A DNA stretch of 64,000 nt from assembly GCF_000299355.1 (NCBI RefSeq), contig NC_018664.1, positions 3,041,336 to 3,105,335 on the forward strand. Reading direction: 5' to 3'. The position numbers and the translations under genes are program-made. Below, one piece after another: positions 16,771 through 26,444 of this stretch. The notes beneath the pieces are model-generated. The model was not told the DNA's origin, ran no database searches, and saw nothing but the letters and a program-made list of their open reading frames with translations. This DNA comes from Gottschalkia acidurici 9a (GTDB taxonomy: Bacteria; Bacillota; Clostridia; Tissierellales; Gottschalkiaceae). The first letter of the stretch is position 1, and each line of letters starts with the position of its first letter.

Positions 16771-18120
16771 ATGAAAGAATGTCAAGATTCACAAGCTAAT
16801 TCATCAGAACTTATATGTAAACTCGATGAAAAGCCGCCTTTAGGTATGTCTATTTTATTAGCCTTTCAGCATATCGTTACTGCATTCGGTGGTATAGTTG
16901 CAGTTCCTTTAGTAGTATCAAGTGCGTTAGGTCTTCCTGTTGAAGGTGTTGCATTTATGGTTAGTGCTACTATATTTGTATCAGGTATAACTACTTTTAT
17001 TCAAGCAAAAAAGATTGGTCCTATTGGTAGTGGTCTGCCTTGCATCATGGGAACTGACTTTACTTTTGTTGCTCCATCATTAGTTGTAGGAGTAAATATG
17101 GGATTGGGGCTTCCTGGTATATTTGGTGCAACTATACTAGGATCATTTAGTGAAATGATACTAAGTAGATTTATTAAACCACTAATGAGGTTTTTCCCTC
17201 CTATAGTAACCGGTACAGTTGTTACCCTTATAGGAACTACTTTACTTCCTGTTGCTATGGACTGGGCTGCTGGAGGATCTCATCTAGCTGGAACACCAGA
17301 GTATGGTAGTTTAAGAAATGTACTTATATCAGTTACTGTACTATTAATCATAGTTTTCTTAAATAGATATGGAAAAGGTATTGTAGGAAGTGCTTCAGTT
17401 TTAATAGGTATAGTTATTGGATATTTAATATGTTTGCCTTTAAATATGCTTGATTTACAAGCTGTTGCTGATGCTCGTTGGTTCTCACTTCCTCAGATAT
17501 TTAAATACGGGGTAGAATTTAATATAGCAGCATTGATTGCATTCATACCTGCATACTTAGTTACTACTATAGAAACTGTAGGGGTTTTAATTGCTGTAGG
17601 TGAATCCTGTGAATCAGAGTCATCTAATAAGCAAGTTGCTGATGGAGTGTTAGCTGACGGAGTTGGTAGCTTTATAGCTGGATTCTTTGGAGCTGGTCCT
17701 AATACATCATTTAGCCAAAACGTTGGGCTTATTCCACTGACTAGAGTTGCCAGCAGACATGTAGTTATAATTGCTGGTATTATATTAGCCATACTTGGTA
17801 TCTTTCCTAAACTTGCTACCCTTATAGCTATAATGCCTAATCCTGTACTAGGTGGAGCAGGAATAGTTATGTTTGGTATAGTTGCAGCTTCAGGTATTAA
17901 AACATTAGGTAATGTAAGATTAAATAATCGTAATCTTATTATAATAGCTGTATCACTAGGAATCGGTCTTGGTATTACTTTCAGACCTGACTATTTCGCT
18001 CAACTACCGGAAATATTAAAAACTATATTCTCATCTGGTATTAGTGCTGGTACTGTAGTTGCTCTTCTTTTAAATATACTTTTAAAGGAAGAAAAAACTG
18101 ATAAACCTAGCTTAGTGTAA
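16771..18120 (+). CDS. NCS2-family xanthine/uric acid permease, copy 2
   Basis: Starts at ATG 16771 (AGGAGG upstream) and encodes 449 residues almost identical to copy 1. Most differences are conservative (Val/Ile, Ala/Ser, Leu/Val). It keeps FSQNVGLIPLTRVASRHVV and the QHIVTAFGG entry segment, so there is no sign of inactivation. Coding identity is far higher than that of the 5' and 3' flanks, which suggests purifying selection plus gene conversion between copies. The copies may separate uptake of two purines or two expression regimes; the sequence does not say which. Confidence 0.92.
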   Translation: MKECQDSQANSSELICKLDEKPPLGMSILLAFQHIVTAFGGIVAVPLVVSSALGLPVEGVAFMVSATIFVSGITTFIQAKKIGPIGSGLPCIMGTDFTFVAPSLVVGVNMGLGLPGIFGATILGSFSEMILSRFIKPLMRFFPPIVTGTVVTLIGTTLLPVAMDWAAGGSHLAGTPEYGSLRNVLISVTVLLIIVFLNRYGKGIVGSASVLIGIVIGYLICLPLNMLDLQAVADARWFSLPQIFKYGVEFNIAALIAFIPAYLVTTIETVGVLIAVGESCESESSNKQVADGVLADGVGSFIAGFFGAGPNTSFSQNVGLIPLTRVASRHVVIIAGIILAILGIFPKLATLIAIMPNPVLGGAGIVMFGIVAASGIKTLGNVRLNNRNLIIIAVSLGIGLGITFRPDYFAQLPEILKTIFSSGISAGTVVALLLNILLKEEKTDKPSLV

Positions 18121-18200
18121 AATAAATCCCCTTTCTTTACGAGCTATATAATATTGTTTGAATACTTTATTTTATTCAAAGTTAAATAAATTTTTAGGAT

Positions 18201-18235
18201 AAAAAATACCACCAGACTATCTGGTGGTATTTTTT
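18201..18235 (+). terminator. Terminator after permease 2
   Basis: A 15-bp stem (AAAAAATACCACCAG / CTGGTGGTATTTTTT) with a 5-nt loop; the same element as after permease 1. The following stretch to 18617 carries the decayed duplicate described at 16246-16509 and the promoter region of the next gene; I see nothing else there. Confidence 0.9.
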
Positions 18236-18617
18236 ATAGCCTTATAAAGACATTGTTACAAGCATTGCATCTGAAGATGAATTTTTACTTTACTAATCAC
18301 AGTAAAAGCTTTTTAGTATCTTAAAGAAGTTTTGATATTTACCTAAAGTTATATATCATCCTATATTGGATAAGAATAAATAAAGTAAAGAATATCCTGA
18401 AAAGTAAAAGTTGATTATTAATGATATATTGTATACAAAAAGGGTATAAAGTAAATGCAAATAATTATAAATAGAATTAAACTAGAAGGTAGATTGCACA
18501 TCTTAAATAATAGCATGATCTTTTATATCTTGTGACTTACTATAGTAGTATAATATCTTGAAATATATTGATATAACTTTAATATGAATGAAAAATATTT
18601 AAGAAAGGTAGTTTTAT

Positions 18618-19460
18618 ATGTTTGATAAAACATCTAGTAGCACATCTACATCATTTAGACGTGGAAATAAAAGTATCTACGGGGAAACTGTTGACAAGGT
18701 ATCTACAGCTGCAAAGATAAAAAGTAGAAAGATAAACTATAGCAAAGGAAGATTTGTAGCTTTATCAATGTTTGGAGGAGTTTTTGTAGGATTTGGAGTT
18801 ATGTTGGCTAGTGCTATAGGAGGATATCTAGATAGAGTAAATCCTAGTTTGGGTATAATTGGAGCAGGTCTTGTATTTGGAGTAGGTCTAAGTTTTGTTT
18901 TCATGGCAGGAGGTGAGTTATCTACATCAAATAGCTTAATAGTAACAATAGGTTTCTTAGATAAAAGAATTACTTTAAAGGATTCGTTAAGAATATTTGT
19001 ATATAGTTTTATAGGAAACTTTGCAGGATCATTAATTTTTGCCATACTTTTAGCTACATCTGGAATTATAAAAGGGCCAGTCGCAGAACAGGTATTAAAA
19101 GTTTCTTCAGTTAAAATGACAACACCTTTCCTTCAACTGATTATGAGAGGAATTATTTGTAATATAATTATATGTTCTACAGCATGGTCTATAAATAGGA
19201 TAAGTGATAATATTTCTAGAATCGTAATGGGATTTTGGTGTTCATTTGCATTCGTTGCATCAGGTCTTGAAAACAGTGTGGCTAATATGACATTACTACC
19301 AACAGCTTTAATGGTAATACGAGATGTCGACATAAGTATTCAAGGACTAGTGCGTAATATATTATATTCAACTATAGGAAATTTTATAGGTGGATCAATA
19401 TTTGTGGGACTTCCTTACTGGTATATAGCAAGTAGAAAAAATATTTATAACAAAAACTAA
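18618..19460 (+). CDS. Formate/nitrite transporter (FNT) family channel
   Basis: A 280-residue, six-helix FNT protein. Recognisable elements are MAGGELSTSNSLIVT (~96-110), the broken-helix segment RGIICNIIICSTAWS (~175-189) and ASGLENSVANMTLLP (~213-227). FNT pentamers conduct formate, nitrite or hydrosulfide. Formate is the expected export product beside purine fermentation genes. The pore histidine of FocA (motif EHS-IANM) is replaced by Asn here (LENSVANM), which may alter gating or anion selectivity. The N-terminal ~40 residues are unusually long, polar and Ser/Thr/Lys-rich. AAGAAAGG precedes the ATG. Confidence 0.88.
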   Translation: MFDKTSSSTSTSFRRGNKSIYGETVDKVSTAAKIKSRKINYSKGRFVALSMFGGVFVGFGVMLASAIGGYLDRVNPSLGIIGAGLVFGVGLSFVFMAGGELSTSNSLIVTIGFLDKRITLKDSLRIFVYSFIGNFAGSLIFAILLATSGIIKGPVAEQVLKVSSVKMTTPFLQLIMRGIICNIIICSTAWSINRISDNISRIVMGFWCSFAFVASGLENSVANMTLLPTALMVIRDVDISIQGLVRNILYSTIGNFIGGSIFVGLPYWYIASRKNIYNKN

Positions 19461-19619
19461 ATTATTACATTATACTAGTAAAGTTTACTAATACAAAAAA
19501 CTCTAGCAATTATGTTAACCTATCATTGGTATGAGAATAGCATATACTAGGGTTGTTCAAGTATTCAGAAAGTTTAAGGAATTTTTTTGGTAACTTATGT
19601 AGTCATTGATTACCTGTAC

Positions 19620-19941
19620 CATGGAGTTATTCCAAAATATACTAGGTCTCGTAAAAATGTCATTATTCAATTTTATCTGATAGTGAAATTATAACAACTA
19701 TCACTAGTATTGTAAGTTTGATATATCCCTACTTCATAAAGTCTTCAAAGATATATCCGTGTATGGTAAATGTCCATCTAAGAAAGAAACTTATTTTAAT
19801 TCTAAAGTTTATGTGTTTTCAACTTTAGACGGATATATTAAGCTAAATAAAGTTAAGGTAAAGTCTCTATGCAGCTTAATAACAACATTGAGAACTAAAA
19901 TTTTAGGTCATAATTTTGCTACTTTATTAACAAATATTTAA
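19620..19941 (+). pseudogene. IS982-family transposase remnant
   Basis: Fragments of one transposase lie in order but out of frame: LSDSEIITTITSIVSLIYPY from ~19675 (the N-terminal LSDSEI motif), then YGKCPSKKETYFNSKVYVFS and TLDGYI from 19762, then the C-terminal LRTKILGHNFATLL ending at 19941. The middle of the protein is deleted, so the element is dead. I did not find clean terminal repeats. The remainder of 19461-20124 shows no gene. Confidence 0.72.
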
Positions 19942-20124
19942 ATAAGAGTATCAATCTAGTAAATAGCATATATATGTATATGGGTTCCAAATTCTTAAGA
20001 ATAGTCCAACTTTATGTATGACTATATTTTTCTTATAGATAATTAATTTTAACTATTGCAACAGCTTAATTTATCTTATGACTACTTTTTTATAGTTTCT
20101 AAAAAATATTTGAGGAGGGTCTAT

Positions 20125-22128
20125 ATGAAGTTCCGCTCGAAAATAGTTATACCTATATCTATCTTATTTTTATTATGTACATCTATTTTAGGTTCTATCA
20201 CTTATTTAAAATCAGCTTCCGCTCTTGAAAATCAAATTATAGAACAATCCAAAACTGAACTAAATACAATACAATCTATAATGGATAATCAAAGTGATGT
20301 GGTTAATATAGTTAAACAAGAAATATCAAAATCATATTTACCTGTAGCTAATAGTGTGGCACAACTAATAAGTAAAGATAGTAACTTATTAACTACTGAG
20401 AATATGATTAAGTTAACTAAAGACTTAGGAATCGATGAAATACATGTTATAGATGATAATGGCATTGTAAGATACGGTAGTGTTCCGTCGAGCTATAATT
20501 TCGATTTTAGTACTACAGAACAAACCAAACCATTTTTAGATATTATAAATGATAAAGTAAGTTTCTTAATACAAGATCCCCAGTCTCGAGGTGAAGATGG
20601 TGCTTTGTTTCAATACATAGGTGTAAAAAGATTAGATTCACCAGGAATAGTTCAATTAGGAATTACTACTAACACACTTCAAAAATTGAATTCTACGCTA
20701 AATATAGCTCATTCTATAGAAAATATAAATGTAGGAGAAGGAAGCTCTATTTATATGATAGACAAAAAAGGAAATATAGTTACTCATACAGATAAAGAAG
20801 TTAAGAGCTCTGATTACAGTAATGAAGAGTTTTTAAAACAAATGCTGGAAAAGAAAAATGGACAAATAAAATATAACTATAATGGTGTAAAAAACATAGC
20901 TATATATAAAAGTATTGATGATAATATACTAGTTTTTGCTCAATCCCTAACAGACCTTAATAGTTTGCAAAACTCTATACTTACTAACTTTATCATCATT
21001 ATGATCATATGTTTAATTATCTCGGCAATTGTTGTTCATCTCATTATAACTAACTTTGCATTGAATCCTATAAATGAAGTTATGTACTCCATGCACAGGT
21101 TAGAAATGGGTGATCTTAACGTCGAGATATCTATCAATTCTGAAGACGAATTTGGACTTTTAGCTAGAACGTTCAATAATATGACCTCCAATATAAAAAA
21201 TCTAGTTTCTCAAATAAATGTATTATCCACCAATCTCCAAAATTCTTTTGAAAACATGAATAACAATGCTAAGGGCATAGAGTATTCTAGTGAAGAGGTT
21301 GCTAAAACTATACAAGAAATAGCTATAGGCGCCAATCAGCAAGCCGAAGATAGTAATAACGCTTTAAACTTAACTAATCTCCTTTCTCATCAAGTTGAAA
21401 ACATGACCAACAACTTAGATATTGTAATGGAAAGCACGCAGAATATGAAAGAAAAAAATGTGGTTGGGAGAAATGCGTTAATAGAACTTAAGGAGAAGCT
21501 AGAAGAAAATATATCTTCTACTATAAATGTATCTGACAGTATTTCCAGTCTTTCTGAAAAATCTAATTTAATAGAATCTATTATAGAGTCAATAAAAAAT
21601 ATATCTAATCAAATAAATTTACTTGCTTTAAATGCAGCCATAGAAGCTGCTAGAGCTGGTGAACATGGACGAGGATTTAATGTAGTAGCTGAAGAAGTAA
21701 AAAAACTAGCAGAAGAGTCAAATAAGTCTACCGAGGAAATTCAAAATATTATAGATGAAATTCAACAAGTTATTGAAGCAACTAATATAAATATGAATAT
21801 ATCTAAAGATACTGTTAGCAATGCCAACTTATCATTGGATAAAACAAATGAAGTTTTTAATGACTTAGGATTATCTGTTGAAAATGTTATCCAGCAAGTT
21901 GATATTTTAGGTCAAGAAGTTATTAATGTTAATAGTGCTAAAAAAAATGTTCTTTCTTCCATAGAAAATATATCATCATTAACTGAAGAGTCTGCTGCTT
22001 CTATACAAGAGATAAGCGCTTCTACCGAAGAACAAACTGCATCTATACAAGAAGTAGCAGTAAATATAGATCATCTAAATAAAATATCCTACGAATTAGA
22101 TAACTTAGTAAAAACATTTAAATTTTAA
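20125..22128 (+). CDS. Methyl-accepting chemotaxis protein
   Basis: Starts at ATG 20125 after GAGGAGGG (667 residues). A first membrane helix ([19 protein letters not shown]) is followed by an extracellular sensor of ~250 residues of Cache type, with [12 protein letters not shown] and [13 protein letters not shown] sub-domain motifs, a second helix near 298-318 ([19 protein letters not shown]), HAMP, and a long coiled-coil signalling domain. The hairpin tip [18 protein letters not shown] is the conserved kinase-contact region. It has no C-terminal CheR-binding pentapeptide. The ligand is unknown; a purine or organic acid is possible given the neighbours. Confidence 0.92.
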   Translation: MKFRSKIVIPISILFLLCTSILGSITYLKSASALENQIIEQSKTELNTIQSIMDNQSDVVNIVKQEISKSYLPVANSVAQLISKDSNLLTTENMIKLTKDLGIDEIHVIDDNGIVRYGSVPSSYNFDFSTTEQTKPFLDIINDKVSFLIQDPQSRGEDGALFQYIGVKRLDSPGIVQLGITTNTLQKLNSTLNIAHSIENINVGEGSSIYMIDKKGNIVTHTDKEVKSSDYSNEEFLKQMLEKKNGQIKYNYNGVKNIAIYKSIDDNILVFAQSLTDLNSLQNSILTNFIIIMIICLIISAIVVHLIITNFALNPINEVMYSMHRLEMGDLNVEISINSEDEFGLLARTFNNMTSNIKNLVSQINVLSTNLQNSFENMNNNAKGIEYSSEEVAKTIQEIAIGANQQAEDSNNALNLTNLLSHQVENMTNNLDIVMESTQNMKEKNVVGRNALIELKEKLEENISSTINVSDSISSLSEKSNLIESIIESIKNISNQINLLALNAAIEAARAGEHGRGFNVVAEEVKKLAEESNKSTEEIQNIIDEIQQVIEATNINMNISKDTVSNANLSLDKTNEVFNDLGLSVENVIQQVDILGQEVINVNSAKKNVLSSIENISSLTEESAASIQEISASTEEQTASIQEVAVNIDHLNKISYELDNLVKTFKF

Positions 22129-22135
22129 GTAAATA

Positions 22136-22180
22136 AGACTCTGTATATCTAATTGTTTTAAAATTAGATATACAGAGTCT
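22136..22180. terminator. Bidirectional terminator between chemoreceptor and MOSC genes
   Basis: A 19-bp perfect stem (22136-22154 with 22162-22180) with a 7-nt loop lies between the convergent genes. Confidence 0.85.
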
Positions 22181-22191
22181 TTAATTGAATA

Positions 22192-22638
22192 CTATTTTAA
22201 TACTGTAACTGAGTCATTAACTTTTATTTTTCCACTTTGGATAACTTTAGCAAATATAGCTCCTTCTTTTAGTGGACATATACTTTGCGCTTTCACTAAG
22301 TCACACTCTGCAAAGCATCTCTTTCCCAATGATTTTATTTCTACAATACTCTCTCCTATTTTTACTTTCATCCCTATCTTTAGATCCTCTAAGCTTATAT
22401 CATCTAGCAATATATTTTCCTTAAACCTTTTTGTGCAGATTCCCCTATTACTATAACTTTCTTCTATATCTCTTCTATCTTTAGATAAAAGTATAACTAA
22501 CTGTTTATTACTATTCCCTGTTCCAGAGTGACAGTCTCCAACCATACCAAAGTCTTCTTTTAAGAATGCTATTTCCACGAGCTCTCTAGGTTTTCCCTTT
22601 TCTTCACATATATATATTCTGGATAACCTTCCTAGCAT
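22192..22638 (-). CDS. MOSC domain protein 2
   Basis: A 148-residue MOSC-domain protein: FGMVGDCHSGTGNSNKQLVIL (~30-50) followed by RFKENILLDDI and a conserved Cys region KRCFAECDLVKAQSICPL (~106-123). MOSC domains bind the molybdenum cofactor or carry sulfur for it. Its ATG overlaps the stop of the preceding MOSC gene (TAATG), so translation is probably coupled. Tandem MOSC genes may form a heteromer. Confidence 0.85.
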   Translation of the reverse strand: MLGRLSRIYICEEKGKPRELVEIAFLKEDFGMVGDCHSGTGNSNKQLVILLSKDRRDIEESYSNRGICTKRFKENILLDDISLEDLKIGMKVKIGESIVEIKSLGKRCFAECDLVKAQSICPLKEGAIFAKVIQSGKIKVNDSVTVLK

Positions 22639-23081
22639 TATTCTATTTCCTCTATGATATCTCCTACTTTAACTTTTCCGCCTTTTAAAACTTTAGTAAA
22701 TATACCTTCTTTAGGCATTACGCATTTACCTACTTTTTGAGCTATAGCACAGCCTGTATGACATTCCTTGCCTATTTGAGTTACTTCTTGAATTGTATCT
22801 CCTATTTTTAACTTGGTTCCAACAGGTAGCTCATAAAGAACTATACCTTCAGTAGTAATATTCTCTGCAAAAGAACCATATTCTAAATCTTCTACTCCCA
22901 TTGCCTTCATTTTATCAATACTCTCTACACCAAGTAGGCTAACTTGTCTATGCCATTTACCTGCATGAGCATCATCTTCTAAACCAAAGTCTTCTAAAAA
23001 ATTACCCTCAGTTATTGGAGTTTTTATAACACCTTTTGTCTCACTTATATTAATCTCTAGCACTTTTCCTCTTATAGCCAT
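22638..23081 (-). CDS. MOSC domain protein 1
   Basis: A 147-residue MOSC-domain protein with EDFGLEDDAHAGKWHRQVSLL (~29-49), EYGSFAENITTEGI (~66-79) and the Cys motif KECHTGCAIAQKVGKCVMP (~104-122). The same family as the coupled downstream gene but clearly diverged. Placement in a moaA-moaC cluster supports a role in molybdenum/tungsten cofactor handling. GGCGGTG precedes its ATG. Confidence 0.88.
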   Translation of the reverse strand: MAIRGKVLEINISETKGVIKTPITEGNFLEDFGLEDDAHAGKWHRQVSLLGVESIDKMKAMGVEDLEYGSFAENITTEGIVLYELPVGTKLKIGDTIQEVTQIGKECHTGCAIAQKVGKCVMPKEGIFTKVLKGGKVKVGDIIEEIE

Positions 23082-23191
23082 ATAATCACCGCCATTTTTA
23101 TTAGTCTTTCATTCATCATAAATACTTATTAGTTTAAATTAAATATCTTTTTATATAGAAAGTCATTTACTCTAATATAGTAAATACTGTT

Positions 23192-23665
23192 TTATTCTTG
23201 TCTTATATATTCACCTGATTTTCCACCAGTTTTTTTAATAAGTCTTATATCACCTATTACCATATCTTTATCTATAGCCTTACACATATCGTATATAGTA
23301 AGAGCTGCCATGGATACTGCAGTCAGTGCTTCCATTTCTACTCCAGTTTTTCCTATAGTCTTTACTTCCGACTCTATTTCTATAGCATCATCTAGTATAT
23401 TAAACCTTATATCTGAACCAGATATAAATATATTATGACACATAGGTATAAGATCACTAGTTTTTTTAGACCCCATGATTCCACCTACTTGAGCTACTGA
23501 AAGAACGTCTCCTTTTTTTATAAGACCTTCTTTAATCATGTTTACAGTTTCAGTCTTCATCTTAATTATACCTCTAGCAATAGCAACTCTCTTGGTATCA
23601 TCTTTTTCACTTACTTCTACCATATGTGCCCTTCCGCTCTCATTAAAGTGAGTAAATCCCATCAT
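23192..23665 (-). CDS. moaC: Cyclic pyranopterin monophosphate synthase MoaC
   Basis: A 157-residue protein of standard length: [31 protein letters not shown] (~76-86), [20 protein letters not shown] (~108-127) and the C-terminal KKTGGKSG. It acts with MoaA to make cyclic pyranopterin monophosphate from GTP, the first stage of molybdopterin synthesis. It follows moaA by 1 bp. Confidence 0.96.
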   Translation of the reverse strand: MMGFTHFNESGRAHMVEVSEKDDTKRVAIARGIIKMKTETVNMIKEGLIKKGDVLSVAQVGGIMGSKKTSDLIPMCHNIFISGSDIRFNILDDAIEIESEVKTIGKTGVEMEALTAVSMAALTIYDMCKAIDKDMVIGDIRLIKKTGGKSGEYIRQE

Positions 23666-23666
23666 A

Positions 23667-24623
23667 TCAACCTCCTATCTCATACATATTTCTAATAATA
23701 TACTTTCCTTCTTCTAAGTGGTGCTCTTCTGGTTTCTGTAATATTGCCTCTTTTATAGTTTTTTCTAGGTCTCTACCACTTTGTAGTACATTTTTCAAGT
23801 CTATTTCATCATTAGAGTGTAGACATAGCTTTAGTTTTCCTCTTGATGTAAGTCTAACTCTATTACAAGCATCACAGAACTTGCATGATATAGGATTTAT
23901 TATTCCTACCTTTCCCTTTCCACCAGGTAGTTTATAATATACCGCTGGAGATGAAGGGTCGTTTCCTTCTGTTTTTTCTAATTCTTTAACTTTGTCTAAT
24001 ATCATACTGTTAGACACAAACTTTTTAGCTGCCCAATCTGAAGCTTCTCCTATAGGCATAAGCTCTATGAATCTAACATCTATTTCTTCTTGTTTAGTAA
24101 TATATACGAAATTCTCTATTTCATCCGTATTAAAGTCTCCTATTAAAACAGTATTTATTTTTATAGGGGTTAATCCTACCTTTTTAGCTTCTTCTATTCC
24201 ATCTAAAACTTTTAGAAGACTTCCGCCTCTAGTTATCTCTTTATACTTTTCAGGATTTAATGTATCTAAACTAATATTTACTCTATTTAATCCTGCATCC
24301 TTTAGCTGTTTTGCATAGTCTTTTAAATATATTCCATTAGTAGTCATAGCTAGATCTTTTACTCCATCTAATTTAGAGATCTTTTCAACAAGTTCTACTA
24401 TGCCTTTTTTAACTAATGGCTCACCACCAGTTATTCTAATTTTATTTATACCTAAAGAAACAAATGCCTTAGCTATTTCATAAAATTCCTCAATAGATAA
24501 AACGTCTTCATGATCTACTTTACACACACCACCCTGTGGCATACAATACTGACACCTTAGATTACATAAGTCTGTTACTGATATTCTAAGGTAGTTTATA
24601 TTTCTTCCAAATAAGTCCTTCAC
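23667..24623 (-). CDS. moaA: GTP 3',8-cyclase MoaA (radical SAM)
   Basis: A 318-residue radical SAM enzyme. The SAM cluster CNLRCQYC (~18-25) and the C-terminal [4Fe-4S] ligands CKFCDACN...C (~247-268) are both present, as is [10 protein letters not shown] (~63-72). GTG at 24623 is the start (AAGGTGG upstream). This is a little shorter than E. coli MoaA but complete. The 220 bp upstream show no recognisable Moco riboswitch. Confidence 0.96.
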   Translation of the reverse strand: MKDLFGRNINYLRISVTDLCNLRCQYCMPQGGVCKVDHEDVLSIEEFYEIAKAFVSLGINKIRITGGEPLVKKGIVELVEKISKLDGVKDLAMTTNGIYLKDYAKQLKDAGLNRVNISLDTLNPEKYKEITRGGSLLKVLDGIEEAKKVGLTPIKINTVLIGDFNTDEIENFVYITKQEEIDVRFIELMPIGEASDWAAKKFVSNSMILDKVKELEKTEGNDPSSPAVYYKLPGGKGKVGIINPISCKFCDACNRVRLTSRGKLKLCLHSNDEIDLKNVLQSGRDLEKTIKEAILQKPEEHHLEEGKYIIRNMYEIGG

Positions 24624-24845
24624 GTTTAGCCCACCTTATCTGTCGTATATTACGTTATATATCGTTCTTGTTTATATTCTACTTCATTTTAAGGTAAACT
24701 ACCACCATAATTTTATAATACTATGCTTACTACATTACTTGATAAGTTCTCTTAACTAAATAGCATTAATTCAAAGTAATGAAGTAGATTCTTACTAGTT
24801 TATCCCATTGCTTTAACTTATATATCTTTTAAAACCTTTTTTGTT

Positions 24846-25166
24846 TTATTTTATTTCTTTTATATTTACTAAAGATTCTATAAAATCAAGATCAGATTCA
24901 GTAAGGTCTTCTTTAACATTTTTTCTATCCTCTTTTAATTCAACACTTACATATTTGGACTTGATATGTTGATCTAATAACTCTAAAATTCTATTTTCTT
25001 CTTCCTCTGTAAATACTCTGTCTGCCTTGTCCAAATCATCTATAATTAAATCTTTTATATATCTAGTAAAATTAAAAGTCTTATCAAAATAGCCTTTCTT
25101 TTTTAATCTTTCACATAACTCTCTATCTCCTGATCCAAAAGTTATTGTTTTATTTATCCTTTCCAT
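24846..25166 (-). CDS. Putative ParR-like partner of the actin-like protein
   Basis: A 106-residue charged protein with an N-terminal segment (NKTITFGSGDRELCERLKK, then DKTFNFTRYIKDLIIDDL) of ribbon-helix-helix character and an acidic C-terminal tail, the layout of ParR-type centromere-binding adaptors. It lies 1 bp after the ParM-like gene. I assign the role from size, charge and position; sequence similarity to known ParR is not obvious by eye. Confidence 0.5.
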   Translation of the reverse strand: MERINKTITFGSGDRELCERLKKKGYFDKTFNFTRYIKDLIIDDLDKADRVFTEEEENRILELLDQHIKSKYVSVELKEDRKNVKEDLTESDLDFIESLVNIKEIK

Positions 25167-25167
25167 C

Positions 25168-26154
25168 CTACAGCCCTTTTTTTGCTTTCAATTCCATCAT
25201 TTTAGCTAACTTCTCAAAGCTATTAGCATTTGTAAACTGAGCATTTTCTAGCACTTCACCAGACTTTAAGTTAATTAAATCTATATACTTTTCTCCAAAA
25301 GCTTCAAACCCACCACCTGTTAAATATACCTTTTCAGACCTCTCATATTCATCAAGTTTTCTTAACTCTCCGTTTATTTGTTCAAGATAATTTTCAATGA
25401 TTGGCTTTATGTAATCAACAGAATGTAGTTCTCCCTTAAACATAATTTTATATTCACCTATTCTTTTTATATACTTTATATAGTCTTCTATTTGATAGTC
25501 TTTTACATCCATTCCTAACTTTCCATATAAAACACTGGAAATAGAATCATATAACTTAGCTACACCCATTTTAATAGATTTCACTTTTACAGGTTTGCCA
25601 TCTACAAATATAGTTACATCAACAGTATTCCAGCCCCAATCCACTAATACAGCAAGTGGTACTGCTTTAAACTTTTCAATATCTAGTACTGGAGTTACAG
25701 ACCCCTGTGGTGAACAGTGAACATCATCAACTTTTATTCTTACAACTCTTCCATTTAGTCCTAACTTTACTCTTTTATCAATATCTTTTAGAAACTTAAT
25801 AAAAGATTCTTTTTGCTCTGTAAATGATGAAGCTGGTAGGCCTGTCCCTAAAACAAGATGAAGTTCTTCAGCACCTTGTTCTATTTCATCTTGAAATGAC
25901 AAATATAGAGCTGTTAATGTTGTAGATTCTAAAATTAGTCTATCCTTTTCATCCTTAGTCTTATCCTCTGATCCAAAATGACCAACACCACCATAACCTA
26001 TTGTCATTTCTTTTCCATCATAAAATATAATCTGGTTAGCACCCTCTATTCCTAAACTCCCTTGTGACATATAAGCTGGAACTTTTACACCTCTACTTGT
26101 TTTTATTGTTGAGAATCCATTATCAAGTCCTATAACTTCTTTAACTATACTCAT
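25168..26154 (-). CDS. ParM/StbA-like actin-family ATPase
   Basis: A 328-residue actin-fold protein. Phosphate-1 loop GLDNGFSTIKT (~9-19), phosphate-2 VDWGWNTVDVTIF (~171-183) and adenosine motif VYLTGGGF (~284-291) are in the right order and spacing. The C-terminal FTNANSFEKLA matches the plasmid ParM/StbA pattern. Such proteins push plasmid copies apart. No plasmid replication gene is nearby; the gene lies between moaA and a moeA-type gene in what looks like chromosomal DNA. It may be a captured plasmid cassette or a clostridial chromosomal homologue with another job. Confidence 0.8.
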   Translation of the reverse strand: MSIVKEVIGLDNGFSTIKTSRGVKVPAYMSQGSLGIEGANQIIFYDGKEMTIGYGGVGHFGSEDKTKDEKDRLILESTTLTALYLSFQDEIEQGAEELHLVLGTGLPASSFTEQKESFIKFLKDIDKRVKLGLNGRVVRIKVDDVHCSPQGSVTPVLDIEKFKAVPLAVLVDWGWNTVDVTIFVDGKPVKVKSIKMGVAKLYDSISSVLYGKLGMDVKDYQIEDYIKYIKRIGEYKIMFKGELHSVDYIKPIIENYLEQINGELRKLDEYERSEKVYLTGGGFEAFGEKYIDLINLKSGEVLENAQFTNANSFEKLAKMMELKAKKGL

Positions 26155-26230
26155 TTTTTATACACACATCCTTTCAATAGTCTTAATTTTATTCTATTAA
26201 TATGGTCATTTACCATGATGTTTTTTGTAG

Positions 26231-26294
26231 TGTAATGCATTGTTATTCATTGTATCTCTTACTTTCAATTGCATTGCTTTTAATTGTTTTGCAC
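26231..26294. repeat. Candidate centromere/operator repeats ahead of the ParM-like gene
   Basis: Two 17-bp near-repeats with consensus GCATTG(T/C)T(A/T)TT(C/A)ATTGT begin at 26237 and 26271, with further ATTG(C/T) half-units (TTAATTGTTTTGC) between and after them. They lie ~80-115 bp upstream of the ParM-like start, where parC iterons are normally found. Confidence 0.4.
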
Positions 26295-26338
26295 TTATCA
26301 TTCCTATAAGTCAGTAATACTGCCATATTCATAAATAA

Positions 26339-26369
26339 AAAGTCTAGCAGTAATAATCTGATAGACTTT
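26339..26369 (-). terminator. Terminator after the MoeA-PBP gene
   Basis: A 12-bp stem with one mismatch (AAAGTCTAGCAG / CTGATAGACTTT, 7-nt loop), followed on the minus strand by TTTTTATTTAT. It separates the moeA-type gene from the ParM/ParR pair, so the pair has its own promoter. Confidence 0.75.
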
Positions 26370-26444
26370 AAGTATTCTATATATTAACATTAACATCCTC
26401 TATTTAAGTTAAAGTGAATTCACGAAGTTTATTTAATTCTTAAT

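Larger units (their letters stand above)
14785..18370 (+). repeat. Tandem duplication of a permease-plus-flank unit
   Basis: Units ~14785-16400 and ~16771-18370 are direct repeats covering the permease gene, its terminator and the start of a decayed 3' frame. Coding parts are nearly identical, while the 3' flanks match only roughly two-thirds by eye and the promoters are unrelated. Confidence 0.85.
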
